This document shows, piece after piece, positions 34,601-41,895 of a stretch of 64,000 bases of DNA (positions are counted from its first letter, which is position 1; each line of letters opens with the position of its first letter). A program made the position numbers and the translations under genes. The stretch is from Fidelibacterota bacterium (lineage in GTDB: Bacteria; Fidelibacterota; UBA2242; JAFGTP01), in NCBI GenBank assembly GCA_016934035.1, contig JAFGTP010000011.1, positions 124,486 to 188,485 of the forward strand, in the 5' to 3' direction. The notes under the pieces are model-generated. The model ran no database searches. It had not been told where the DNA came from and saw nothing but the letters and a program-made list of their open reading frames with translations.

Positions 34601-35301
34601 TCGGATTTTTTATCGCCGATGAATATTCCGGGCCGGGGATAATATTTGACACTGTCATCGATGCCGAGATATTCCTGGTCCTGGGCGTCATTGGCGACGA
34701 TAAAGGATTCCAGGTCAGCGTAAGTGACACCGCGCCCAAACCGTCCGTTCCATTCACCGGGCCATTTTAATTCATTGCCGGAGGCCGGCCAGCCAACCAG
34801 AGGCCAGGAGTTATCATCATTGCTCATTGCTGGAGTTTCACTGTTGATATTGGAATAGCCGTCAGCCGGATGAAGTCCCCATTCAATGGTGCCGGTGGGG
34901 TCCATATCCATCTCTTCCCGGTAATTTGTCTGGCAGAAATAGAGGTCAGTAATTTTATAGCCCTGGGCAACATAATTAGCAATCTGGCCGGAATTGGTGA
35001 TGGGTATAGAGTCGCCGGCTATGCGAACATGGGCGCCCAGGATCAGGCCGATTCCGTCATTCATTTTGGTACCCTGGTTATTGTTGGGCCAACGGGAGGC
35101 ATCGGGCAGGGGCCAGTCGCCGATTTCCGTATTGTTTTTAAATACGATCAAAACCCGGTTGCCGGTCATGCGTCCCAGTCGTTCCAGGTTTGGGTCTCCT
35201 GCTGTGTCGTCGGGACCGTTGTATACGCGTCCCTGGGCCCAGAGTGTTGCAGTCATGAAAAGGATCAATAAAATTCGGCAGATTGTATTTGAATTTTTCA
35301 T
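31672..35301 (-). CDS. giant surface protein with T9SS-type C-terminal domain
   Basis: A 1209-residue exported protein with signal peptide MKNSNTICRILLILFMTATLWAQ. The middle (about residues 350-460) holds Asp-rich, calcium-binding-like stretches (DNDQDGLIDEARDN, NADEDQDWVDGIDANGNEVYE, GPSDLNYDGPDANG). A fibronectin-III-like region follows (MPTLTATPGDGHVILTWDN), and the end (VVPNPYVATN through GKFGIIK) has the shape of a T9SS sorting domain without the canonical NPFNP. It lies 16 bp after the TonB receptor gene and 22 bp before the PorV/PorQ-like gene. The place in the operon is that of a SusD, but I see no SusD motif. It may be the surface partner of the receptor. Function is inference. Confidence 0.78.
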   Translation of the reverse strand: MKNSNTICRILLILFMTATLWAQGRVYNGPDDTAGDPNLERLGRMTGNRVLIVFKNNTEIGDWPLPDASRWPNNNQGTKMNDGIGLILGAHVRIAGDSIPITNSGQIANYVAQGYKITDLYFCQTNYREEMDMDPTGTIEWGLHPADGYSNINSETPAMSNDDNSWPLVGWPASGNELKWPGEWNGRFGRGVTYADLESFIVANDAQDQEYLGIDDSVKYYPRPGIFIGDKKSDITTQRGAPWGGLGVRVEMRGFQWNNPHARDAVFWEYTIANISDYDLPEMTFGYWVDNNIGGDGLGEDAYFRAAPLNLSYAWDKDGIGEGGLKAGIQGFAYLESPGISNDFRDNDQDGLIDEARDNQATTKIGPTDGIADLGKFLEYYGLDVTDLKEHWNADEDQDWVDGIDANGNEVYEAEEYAGDDIGTDGVGPSDLNYDGPDANGTECNHKPDYVEGLGAEPNFGSVDISESDMLGLTTFRLFKVPEHVVPYDNWFRNDKSMFEMTSGDSMSQSSSNIDNLAEVFASGVFPLYKGRTERISMAELHSFEDQTGLVSSDHAAPALFQLKKTVQIIYEKDYRFAQPPEMPTLTATPGDGHVILTWDNRADQLTREPFLQGENDFEGYKLFRATDKYFADAEVITDGYGTPTYKKPIYQCDNINGINGFTDFALKDGTGYYLGDDTGVSHSFVDSTVQNGRTYYYALVAYDYGISPERIQSGSITNLSDERYGIGPSENNTVIELDESETVTFVGKNVAIVTPGPNPAGSSSSSETTVDYSGLVMGTGEIIPEVVVKKDVHEGHTYKVTFHTTTLNSIIYPEMKDAIKFYEDRGTLFTASGVSVYDITDGQQNLVFEDKLVPNASGNLIPNNYNSMLSMYVDPDREFYHLPISDNGKYSDIFDGIRLKIKMSSLTASMNPEGCGWLTGNAPISIQFYSKDALRAPWDYYIIFTENADNPGNIVSVYGGHPKTPEGESINVFQECLNPQITRFPFYVENRSFPADSVTGKYERMAILCWDLNGNKKVDLAEDQFIIGPRGTNISLCGTLFHMNFHNVTDENQLPQPNDVYKVTFKRPFGGDDYITFSASGKDTVDIVELKDTMKEIKVVPNPYVATNMMEPAVSNTQLNQKRRIMFTHIPTECTIKIFTVSGVLVKTIHAPEDGLVDFDGMGDYSTGCIHWNLLSSEGLEVAAGMYIYHVEDKLTGKEKIGKFGIIK

Positions 35302-35317
35302 ATGATCTTATCCTTTA

Positions 35318-37999
35318 TTAAAAGTTTAGTTCCATACCGATTTTGACCTGTCGCGGGTCTGAATAGGCGCCGGGGTAAAATATTCGCTCTTCATAGGTGA
35401 CAAAATCAGCCTTGTGGCCCAGTCTGTCTTCATCGCGAATGATAGATTGATTGGCCCGTCCGGTGTTGCCGTTGACCCAACCTTCATTCAGGCGGTCAAA
35501 AAGGTTGTAGACCTGCAGATTCAGTCGGGCGTTGATTCCTCGCCAGGAAGCCAGGTTGTAATAGGCTTTTAAATCGGTGCTGAAGGTCTGCGGTTTGTAG
35601 CTGTTGTTCGGTAGCAGGTTTATTCTCGCCAGTTTATTGTCTGAAATGGGGCTCCAGGTATAAATACCGCCGCTGCCATAAAAAGCAGTCAGGGTAGTGC
35701 CGTATCTGGAGGTGTTGTAGCCAATAGTCAAATTAAGTGTATGTCTCTGGTCCCAGCTCATGGGTATCAAAGTAGGAACAGGGTCCTGGCTGTCGCCGGC
35801 CCGATTAAAGGTGAATTGGGGATTGTCAGCATTGCCCCGGGTATATTGCAGTGTATAGTTCAGATTGAGGTAAATATTGTCATAATGGGCGTTATATTTC
35901 AGTTCCAGTCCGCGGGCATTACCATAGTCCTTGTTGCCATAAAGACCGTACCAGACATTGTTGTAGGTCTGGACCATATTGACAGTCGAAAGATTGTAGA
36001 TATCTTTGTAAAAAAGGGCGACTTCACAATCCATAAACTGGTTGATTTCCATCCAGTAGCCGACTTCGTAATTGACGGTTTTTTCAGGCATTACACGAGG
36101 ATTTCCGACAATGGCTTCGTAGGAGGTCGTGCCGATGACATAGGAATTGTTCTGATACATGGTACTGAAAGGTGGAAACTGAGTGAAATGTCCGTAACTG
36201 AAGCGCAGTAAAGCTGAACTTCCCAACTGGTATCCCAGTCCGAGACGGGGAGCCAAACTTGTTTTGGGCTGTGCATCAGGATATTCCGACATTTTTTCGG
36301 GATTATCCGGAAAATCCAATTGGTTGCCGGGATTTCGGGGCTGGGTCGGGTAGCCGGTGGCCGGGTCGAAATATTCATAACGAAGCCCAATGTTCAGAGT
36401 CATTTCGTCAAATTCCATTTTATCCTGAATATAGGCTGAAAATTCCCGGGGCTGTTTATTATAAATATCAGAGTATACTGTTGAATCGGGAAGGACTTCC
36501 GGGCGATAAAAAATAGGGTAATCTTCCAGTGGCGTATTTCTGTAGACATTGAGAATTTGCCGGTTCTTGACACTGAAGTCATGCATTGTGAATAAGGCCC
36601 CCAGTTTTACACTGTGCTGCTGGTTGGCCTGCCAGGTCAGGTCAAATTTTGCATCTCGCTTGATGGTTGTGGACATATTATGGCCTTTTTCCTGTCCGCC
36701 GGTATAAAAGCCGGTGTAATCGGTGCCGGCCAAATAGGAATCATGTACATATTGCGCATCGAGAGGGTCTTTGTATAGGTAATACCCACCATAATTATAG
36801 ATTTGTGATAATTTGATTTCATAAAAGGCTTTTCTGGAAAAAGGATGATTGAAATTGAGGGTAAACATTTCCGAGGAACGGTAGGAAACCGGTTTGCCGT
36901 CTGGATTGTAGAGAAAATTATGATCATAATTGTGCCATTCGTCATCATTTTTCAAATATAACAGAGAGGTCCGAGTAGGCCCCAGTTTCAAAGTCAATTT
37001 TGTCGAAAGGCTCAGATTTTCACTACGGTTCATATTGACAAAGGCGCTGTCGCCGGTATGTTCCGAATAGTAATTTTCAGGATAATTCGAAAAATCACTG
37101 GTGTTGTCAACTTCAAACCTGCGGATGCCCACCATGTGGTTCTGATTATTCTGATATCGGGCATTGATAAAAAAGTAGAGCAGGTTTTTGATTACCGGGC
37201 CATCCAGATAAAGCCGGTAGTCCTGATTACGAGCGATTTCTGCATTGTCCAGCCCGATCCAGATATCCTGATTGCTGGTGTAATAATTACCCAAAAATGT
37301 GGATACGGATCCGTGAAAATCATTGTTGCCGTCTTTAGTGACCAGATTGACAACTCCGGACATGGCTTTGCCGTATTCTGCATTAAAAGTACCGGTAATC
37401 ACTTCCATATCCTGTACTGCATCAACATTCAGGTCTACTGCCTGACCGCGATTGAGAGCATTGTCGATTTGCATTCCATCGATCATGTAGGAAACTTCGC
37501 CGGAACGTCCGCCACGGAAATGACCATTGACCACACCGGCCTGCATGTTTACGATTTGCCCGACACTTTCAATGGGTAGCAATTCCATATCTTCACTGGA
37601 GACATTGCGAATGGAACCGGTCTGGTCTTTTTTGGTTGCGACGCGATTGGCGGATACAATAACAGCTTCTCCTTCGATCACCTCGGTTTTGAGTTCCGCA
37701 CTGAATTGTGTGGTCCTGCCAACCGAAACTTCCAGGTTTTCGACGGTGAGTTTAGCATATCCAATCATTTGTACTGATACATTATAGCTCCCGGGAGGCA
37801 CGTTCAGAATGTAAAATCTTCCGTTGGAATCTGATGCCGCACCGAGGAATAATCCTTCGACAATTATATTTGCACCCACAAGTGGTTCATTTGTTTTTTC
37901 ATCGGTGACCACACCGGAAATCTTTCCGGTTGTCGCTGCAAACAGAAAATTTATGAAAAAACCAATAAATACCAGTGCCAATAAGCCCCTTTGTTTCAT
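35318..37999 (-). CDS. TonB-dependent receptor with N-terminal carboxypeptidase-regulatory-like domain
   Basis: An 893-residue outer-membrane receptor. It has a signal peptide, a beta-sandwich of the CarboxypepD_reg-like type (GKISGVVTDEKTNEPLVGAN, then LNVPPGSYNVSV), a plug (GQIVNMQAGVVNGHFRGGRS and SGVVNLVTKDGNNDFHGSV) and a barrel ending in Phe (QVKIGMELNF). There is no obvious Ton box after the signal. GGAAGAGG precedes the start. It heads a five-gene minus-strand operon. It is most likely the uptake gate for mannan oligosaccharides, by position. The SusC-like topology without a SusD is notable. Confidence 0.92.
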   Translation of the reverse strand: MKQRGLLALVFIGFFINFLFAATTGKISGVVTDEKTNEPLVGANIIVEGLFLGAASDSNGRFYILNVPPGSYNVSVQMIGYAKLTVENLEVSVGRTTQFSAELKTEVIEGEAVIVSANRVATKKDQTGSIRNVSSEDMELLPIESVGQIVNMQAGVVNGHFRGGRSGEVSYMIDGMQIDNALNRGQAVDLNVDAVQDMEVITGTFNAEYGKAMSGVVNLVTKDGNNDFHGSVSTFLGNYYTSNQDIWIGLDNAEIARNQDYRLYLDGPVIKNLLYFFINARYQNNQNHMVGIRRFEVDNTSDFSNYPENYYSEHTGDSAFVNMNRSENLSLSTKLTLKLGPTRTSLLYLKNDDEWHNYDHNFLYNPDGKPVSYRSSEMFTLNFNHPFSRKAFYEIKLSQIYNYGGYYLYKDPLDAQYVHDSYLAGTDYTGFYTGGQEKGHNMSTTIKRDAKFDLTWQANQQHSVKLGALFTMHDFSVKNRQILNVYRNTPLEDYPIFYRPEVLPDSTVYSDIYNKQPREFSAYIQDKMEFDEMTLNIGLRYEYFDPATGYPTQPRNPGNQLDFPDNPEKMSEYPDAQPKTSLAPRLGLGYQLGSSALLRFSYGHFTQFPPFSTMYQNNSYVIGTTSYEAIVGNPRVMPEKTVNYEVGYWMEINQFMDCEVALFYKDIYNLSTVNMVQTYNNVWYGLYGNKDYGNARGLELKYNAHYDNIYLNLNYTLQYTRGNADNPQFTFNRAGDSQDPVPTLIPMSWDQRHTLNLTIGYNTSRYGTTLTAFYGSGGIYTWSPISDNKLARINLLPNNSYKPQTFSTDLKAYYNLASWRGINARLNLQVYNLFDRLNEGWVNGNTGRANQSIIRDEDRLGHKADFVTYEERIFYPGAYSDPRQVKIGMELNF

Positions 38000-38052
38000 A
38001 ACCTCTTCCTTACAAAATATTGTTGTTTTCTTAAAAAGATTTCAATTCCCCT

Positions 38053-38080
38053 GATTTACGAAACTATTTTCGGAAATTAA
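38053..38080 (-). promoter_or_regulatory. predicted promoter with LacI operator for the TonB operon
   Basis: On the minus strand: -35 TTAATT (plus 38075-38080), a 16-bp spacer and -10 TAAATC (plus 38053-38058). The spacer carries CGAAAATAGTTTCG (38059-38072), the same half-sites as before both lacI genes, directly next to the -10. The start codon is about 54 bp downstream. Confidence 0.72.
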
Positions 38081-38271
38081 TAAAGTTTGGCTTAAATGCA
38101 AATATTTTTTTAAGAAATTATTTGTATATCCGGGATAGATTTTTCGGAATATGACAGGGATTTCTCGATTTTTTTACTCGGGAAATGCAGACGGTAAAGA
38201 ATTTTCAAAAATAGGTCGGGCCACGAAAAAAAGATTTCGAAATTTTTTCGGTCAGCAGGTGTTGATAAGGA

Positions 38272-40467
38272 TTATTTTAACAGTACCATTTTTCGCTGGA
38301 TGCTCCTGCCATGGCAAGTCAATCGGCAAAAATAGAGGCCGCTGGGTACTGTGCCGGTATAGTGATATTCAAAAGACCCGGCTTGTTTATAGTTGTCCAC
38401 CAGATTTTCTACCAGGCGGCCCTGCAGATCAACAATATCGATTATGATTTTTGCATTGCATTTGAGAGTATATTTGATTATTGTGCTGTTATTAAAAGGA
38501 TTGGGAAAATTTTGCTGCAGATCAAAATCAAGGGCCACCTGATTTTGATCTCTTTCAATGTTGAGAGAAGTGCGGTCGACTAACTGGTTATCCGGCCTTT
38601 GCTGACTGGAATAATAGGACCAGACAGAATTTAACGGGAAAATCAACTGGTTTTTATTATTGAACAGTTGCGCATTAAAAAAAAGTTCAGAAAAGTTCTC
38701 TTGAACAGCATGAATTTCAACTGCAAGGTTGTTTTCTCCATTGAACACATCGTTAAAACCATTATTGCCGTCGATTGTGATGACCTTTTGAAAATAGCCA
38801 TCATCGGTCGATTCGGTTTCATAATTGATGGCTGTATCATCGGGCAAATTCAAACGGGCTATTTCCCTGCCATTCAGATAGACAACACTGCCGCCAATAC
38901 CCTGAATCAAAAAGCCCAAACCGAGCAGAGATTCTTTATCTTCCAAGAGAAAATTTTTTCGAAAATAAACTGTTCTGGAAATTTCTGGCTCGGTGGCAGT
39001 GGTTTTGGTAGTGCCAAAACCAAATCCAGCAGGGCCTGTAGCCCATTGACTGTCATCATAATTCTGATGGTACCAATTGAGCAATACTTTGGTTGTGTCA
39101 ATTGTAAACTTAAGCAGTAGAGATTGTTGCATTTCATTTCCATTGATATCAGCAGCTTTGATGAAGAGTTGGTATTCCTGGCCATGCTCCCCCGAAAAAA
39201 TTGTTTTGTGTTCCCGTTTTCCCGTTTCATCAAACCTATATTCCATATCCTTCCAGGGTTTTTCTGAAAGGCTGTATTTTACTGTTGAATAGGAATCGGT
39301 TGAAAGCTGTATTTGGACTTCTTTTTCATAGGCAATAAAGGGAGTCTCCGGTATTTTTTCGAAAACCGGCGGAAGGGTATCCAGGTAGGCTGTAAATGCG
39401 TCGATTGTGTCAATGGCAGCAATGATTTCATCCGCAATTTTACGGTGAGTTTCGACATTCGGGTGGCCTTCATTGACATAGCCTCCGGGATACTGGGAGT
39501 ATTGGGCATAGTAGAGATCGTTGTATCCGTCATCACGTTCGGTTGTCACAACTTGTTTCACACATTCCCGGATCCAATCCACATGAGGTGCGACAGCCAG
39601 GATTTTGATGCCTGGATAATCGTTGCGGATAGTACTGATAAACTCATGATAGGCATGGATATACTCGGCTGTTTCACTTTCAATGATTCCATTCTGCCAG
39701 CCGCCATAACCTGAATAATCATTCAGCCCCAAACCGATGATCACAAGATTGGGGACCCATTGCTCAAAATCCCATTTGGGTTCCGGAGTATAGGCCAGGG
39801 TTCTGTCGAAATAATCGGGCATGTTAAACGAATGGTTTCCCTGCCAGTCCAGAACAAGTCCGATTCCCGAAAGACTGGTCATGTGATACTGGGCTCCATA
39901 ATTTCGAGCGACAATGGGACCGAATCCCAGATCGATATTGGTAAAAAATTCCACCTGTTCCGGTGCGTTGCTGCCCGGGGCTTCATTTCCTGAGGCTGAA
40001 GTAAAGGAATCGCCGATAAATTCGATTTTTAATTCCGGTTTTGGATCAGGCGGAAGAAGGGTTTCGCCATCGTCCAGTTCGAAACCCAAAAAAGTAAATT
40101 TCGTCCAGCTGGTTTCATTTCGCTTGGAAAATATTAGGGTGTGGGTGGTATCCGGAAGACCTTCAGCCAGAAGTTTTGTTACGTCACCGTATTCAGAATT
40201 GTGAAAAACCGAATGAAGATTTCCATCGAGAAAGACATTATAATAGCAGAAATTATCATTTAATTTTACACTGATGCGGGTGCCTGAAAATTTAATTTTG
40301 ATATAAACACCCGGCCAGGAATGGGTAGGGGCTGTCGGATTTTCCCGGTTCCAGCGTCCGAAATACTGAATGTATGAATGGTCGGCGGAGACAAAAACAC
40401 CGGCACTGAGAAAAGAAAAATTGAACAACAGAGAAAACAGGAGAGTAAGTATTTTTATTGTTGTCAT
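38272..40467 (-). CDS. CE2-like acetyl-esterase with T9SS sorting domain
   Basis: A 731-residue secreted protein. The N-terminal jelly-roll (about residues 25-145: YIQYFGRWNRENPTAPTHSWPGVYIKIKFSGTRI) and the SGNH domain after it fit family CE2: FIGDSFTSASG with nucleophile Ser154, GLGLNDYSG and EGHPNVETH with the catalytic His. CE2 removes acetyl from xylan and glucomannan. The C-terminus carries FPNPFNNST and ends in KMVLLK, a T9SS sorting domain. I chose ATG 40467 (AAGGAA upstream) over the ORF start at 40500. It lies between the TonB operon and lacI-2 and is transcribed away from lacI-2. Confidence 0.88.
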   Translation of the reverse strand: MTTIKILTLLFSLLFNFSFLSAGVFVSADHSYIQYFGRWNRENPTAPTHSWPGVYIKIKFSGTRISVKLNDNFCYYNVFLDGNLHSVFHNSEYGDVTKLLAEGLPDTTHTLIFSKRNETSWTKFTFLGFELDDGETLLPPDPKPELKIEFIGDSFTSASGNEAPGSNAPEQVEFFTNIDLGFGPIVARNYGAQYHMTSLSGIGLVLDWQGNHSFNMPDYFDRTLAYTPEPKWDFEQWVPNLVIIGLGLNDYSGYGGWQNGIIESETAEYIHAYHEFISTIRNDYPGIKILAVAPHVDWIRECVKQVVTTERDDGYNDLYYAQYSQYPGGYVNEGHPNVETHRKIADEIIAAIDTIDAFTAYLDTLPPVFEKIPETPFIAYEKEVQIQLSTDSYSTVKYSLSEKPWKDMEYRFDETGKREHKTIFSGEHGQEYQLFIKAADINGNEMQQSLLLKFTIDTTKVLLNWYHQNYDDSQWATGPAGFGFGTTKTTATEPEISRTVYFRKNFLLEDKESLLGLGFLIQGIGGSVVYLNGREIARLNLPDDTAINYETESTDDGYFQKVITIDGNNGFNDVFNGENNLAVEIHAVQENFSELFFNAQLFNNKNQLIFPLNSVWSYYSSQQRPDNQLVDRTSLNIERDQNQVALDFDLQQNFPNPFNNSTIIKYTLKCNAKIIIDIVDLQGRLVENLVDNYKQAGSFEYHYTGTVPSGLYFCRLTCHGRSIQRKMVLLK

Positions 40468-40834
40468 TTTTGTATTCCTTGAATTTTTGAAAGGTTTCAA
40501 TAAGTTCGTTTTTCGTTAAAAAATGATCCCGGAATAAACATAATTACTTTCGAAAATTATGAATAAAAAATTAATTGAAAAATATTCAGAACCCAAGAAA
40601 TTTTTATGGAAAAATTTTTAAATATTTTTTTTGATTTGTTTTTAAATTATTGTTTTTATTTGATAAATACATTTGAATTTTAAAAAGTATAAAAAAAAAT
40701 TTGACTTTCGAAAGCAGTTTCGTATATTAGTTTAAAGATTTCGTAAAAGCCTGAATTAAATCAGAATAAAAAGTGACTTTCTTGGAATTTTCGAAATTAT
40801 CAGAGGATATGAAAATTACGATCAAAGGGTAAAA
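40468..40834. promoter_or_regulatory. divergent regulatory region between CE2 esterase gene and lacI-2
   Basis: A 367-bp A+T-rich gap with no gene. It holds three TTTCGAAA boxes (40548-40555, 40706-40713, 40789-40796). The middle one is part of the lacI-2 operator. The first belongs to CGAAAGTAATTATG read on the minus strand, a half-degenerate version of the operator that may serve the esterase gene. No other structure is seen apart from A/T runs. Confidence 0.55.
40701..40728 (+). promoter_or_regulatory. predicted promoter with LacI operator, upstream of lacI-2
   Basis: -35 TTGACT (40701-40706) and -10 TATATT (40723-40728) with a 16-bp spacer. The operator CGAAAGCAGTTTCG (40709-40722) fills the spacer and abuts the -10. 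The transcript would have a leader of about 100 nt before lacI-2. Confidence 0.75.
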
Positions 40835-41839
40835 ATGTACACAATCAAAGATATTGCAAAAATGGCCAAGGTTTCCCAGTCTACAGTATCAAAAGCACTC
40901 AATGATCGCCATGATGTCAGTCAGAAAACCAAAGAAAAAATTTTGGAAATTGCGGCCCAGCACCATTTTAAACCCTATAATACAAACCGGTTAAGTGAAA
41001 AAAATGTGACTGAAAATATCGGTGTCGTATTTTTTCGTGAAAAAAGGCCACTTTCGGGAAATCCGTTTTATTCCCGTATACTGGAAGGAATTGAGGGCGA
41101 ACTTGTTTTGAACAACTACAATTTAATCCTTCATCTTCAGCAACCGCAAAAGGCCAATGTCCTGCCCAAAATGATTAAAGATAAAAAAATTGACGGGCTT
41201 ATTTTAATAGGAATCATGAGCCCTGATTTTGTCAAAGCTTTGAAAACCATTGATCTTCCTGTCATGCATATCGATCCGGCAGCGGAATACACAGAATTTA
41301 ACAAGGTTACAATTGACAATGAGCGTGGCGCTTTTCTGGCCACACAATACCTGATCAACTGTGGCCATACAGAAATAGCGTTTTTATCCGGCGTACTGGA
41401 ACGTTCCAGCTTCGGGTGTCGGTATACAGGGTTTAGAAAGGCCATGCAACTGCATCAATTGCCTGTTCGGGATGAATTTATCATGGCCGAAGGAATAGAA
41501 GAGGGATACAATCAGGTTTGCCGGTTGCTGACCTTGAAAAAGCGACCCACGGCAATACTCTTTTCCAATGATGAAAATGCCTTGTATGGTTACAAAGCCC
41601 TTTATGATCATGGAAAAAAAATTCCAGATGATATCAGCGTTGTTGGGTTTGATGATATTTCAATGGCAAAATTTGCGTCTCCACCTTTGACAACAGTACG
41701 GGTTTACAAAGAGGAAATTGGCTCTGTGGCCGTCAGAAATCTTTTGCCCCTGATCCAAGAAAAATCAGTCACCCCACTTCATATTCTGGTCCCGACCCGT
41801 TTTATTGAAAGAGAATCCGTTAAGAAGATACAAAAATAA
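40835..41839 (+). CDS. LacI-family transcriptional regulator (lacI-2)
   Basis: A 334-residue repressor, paralogous to lacI-1 over its full length. The HTH is TIKDIAKMAKVSQSTVSKALND. The effector domain shares NIGVVFFREKRPLSGNPFYSRILEGIE and DDISVVGFDDISMAKFASPPLTTV. The DNA-recognition helix differs little from lacI-1 (QST versus PST before VSKALN), so both may bind the same operator, while ligand-pocket differences may give different inducers. It is followed after 56 bp by the carbohydrate-binding surface protein and the mannanase genes, which it may control together with its own promoter. Confidence 0.94.
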   Translation: MYTIKDIAKMAKVSQSTVSKALNDRHDVSQKTKEKILEIAAQHHFKPYNTNRLSEKNVTENIGVVFFREKRPLSGNPFYSRILEGIEGELVLNNYNLILHLQQPQKANVLPKMIKDKKIDGLILIGIMSPDFVKALKTIDLPVMHIDPAAEYTEFNKVTIDNERGAFLATQYLINCGHTEIAFLSGVLERSSFGCRYTGFRKAMQLHQLPVRDEFIMAEGIEEGYNQVCRLLTLKKRPTAILFSNDENALYGYKALYDHGKKIPDDISVVGFDDISMAKFASPPLTTVRVYKEEIGSVAVRNLLPLIQEKSVTPLHILVPTRFIERESVKKIQK

Positions 41840-41895
41840 AATCTTGCGAATATTTTAGAATGATCGTACAGTAAAAACTCACGAAGGAGGAAAAA

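Noticed and set aside
38238-38250. CGAAATTTTTTCG, resembling the LacI operator
   Set aside because: The arms are separated by 3 not 4 bases and it lies just downstream of the CE2 gene stop, not in a promoter. I left it out of the operator set.
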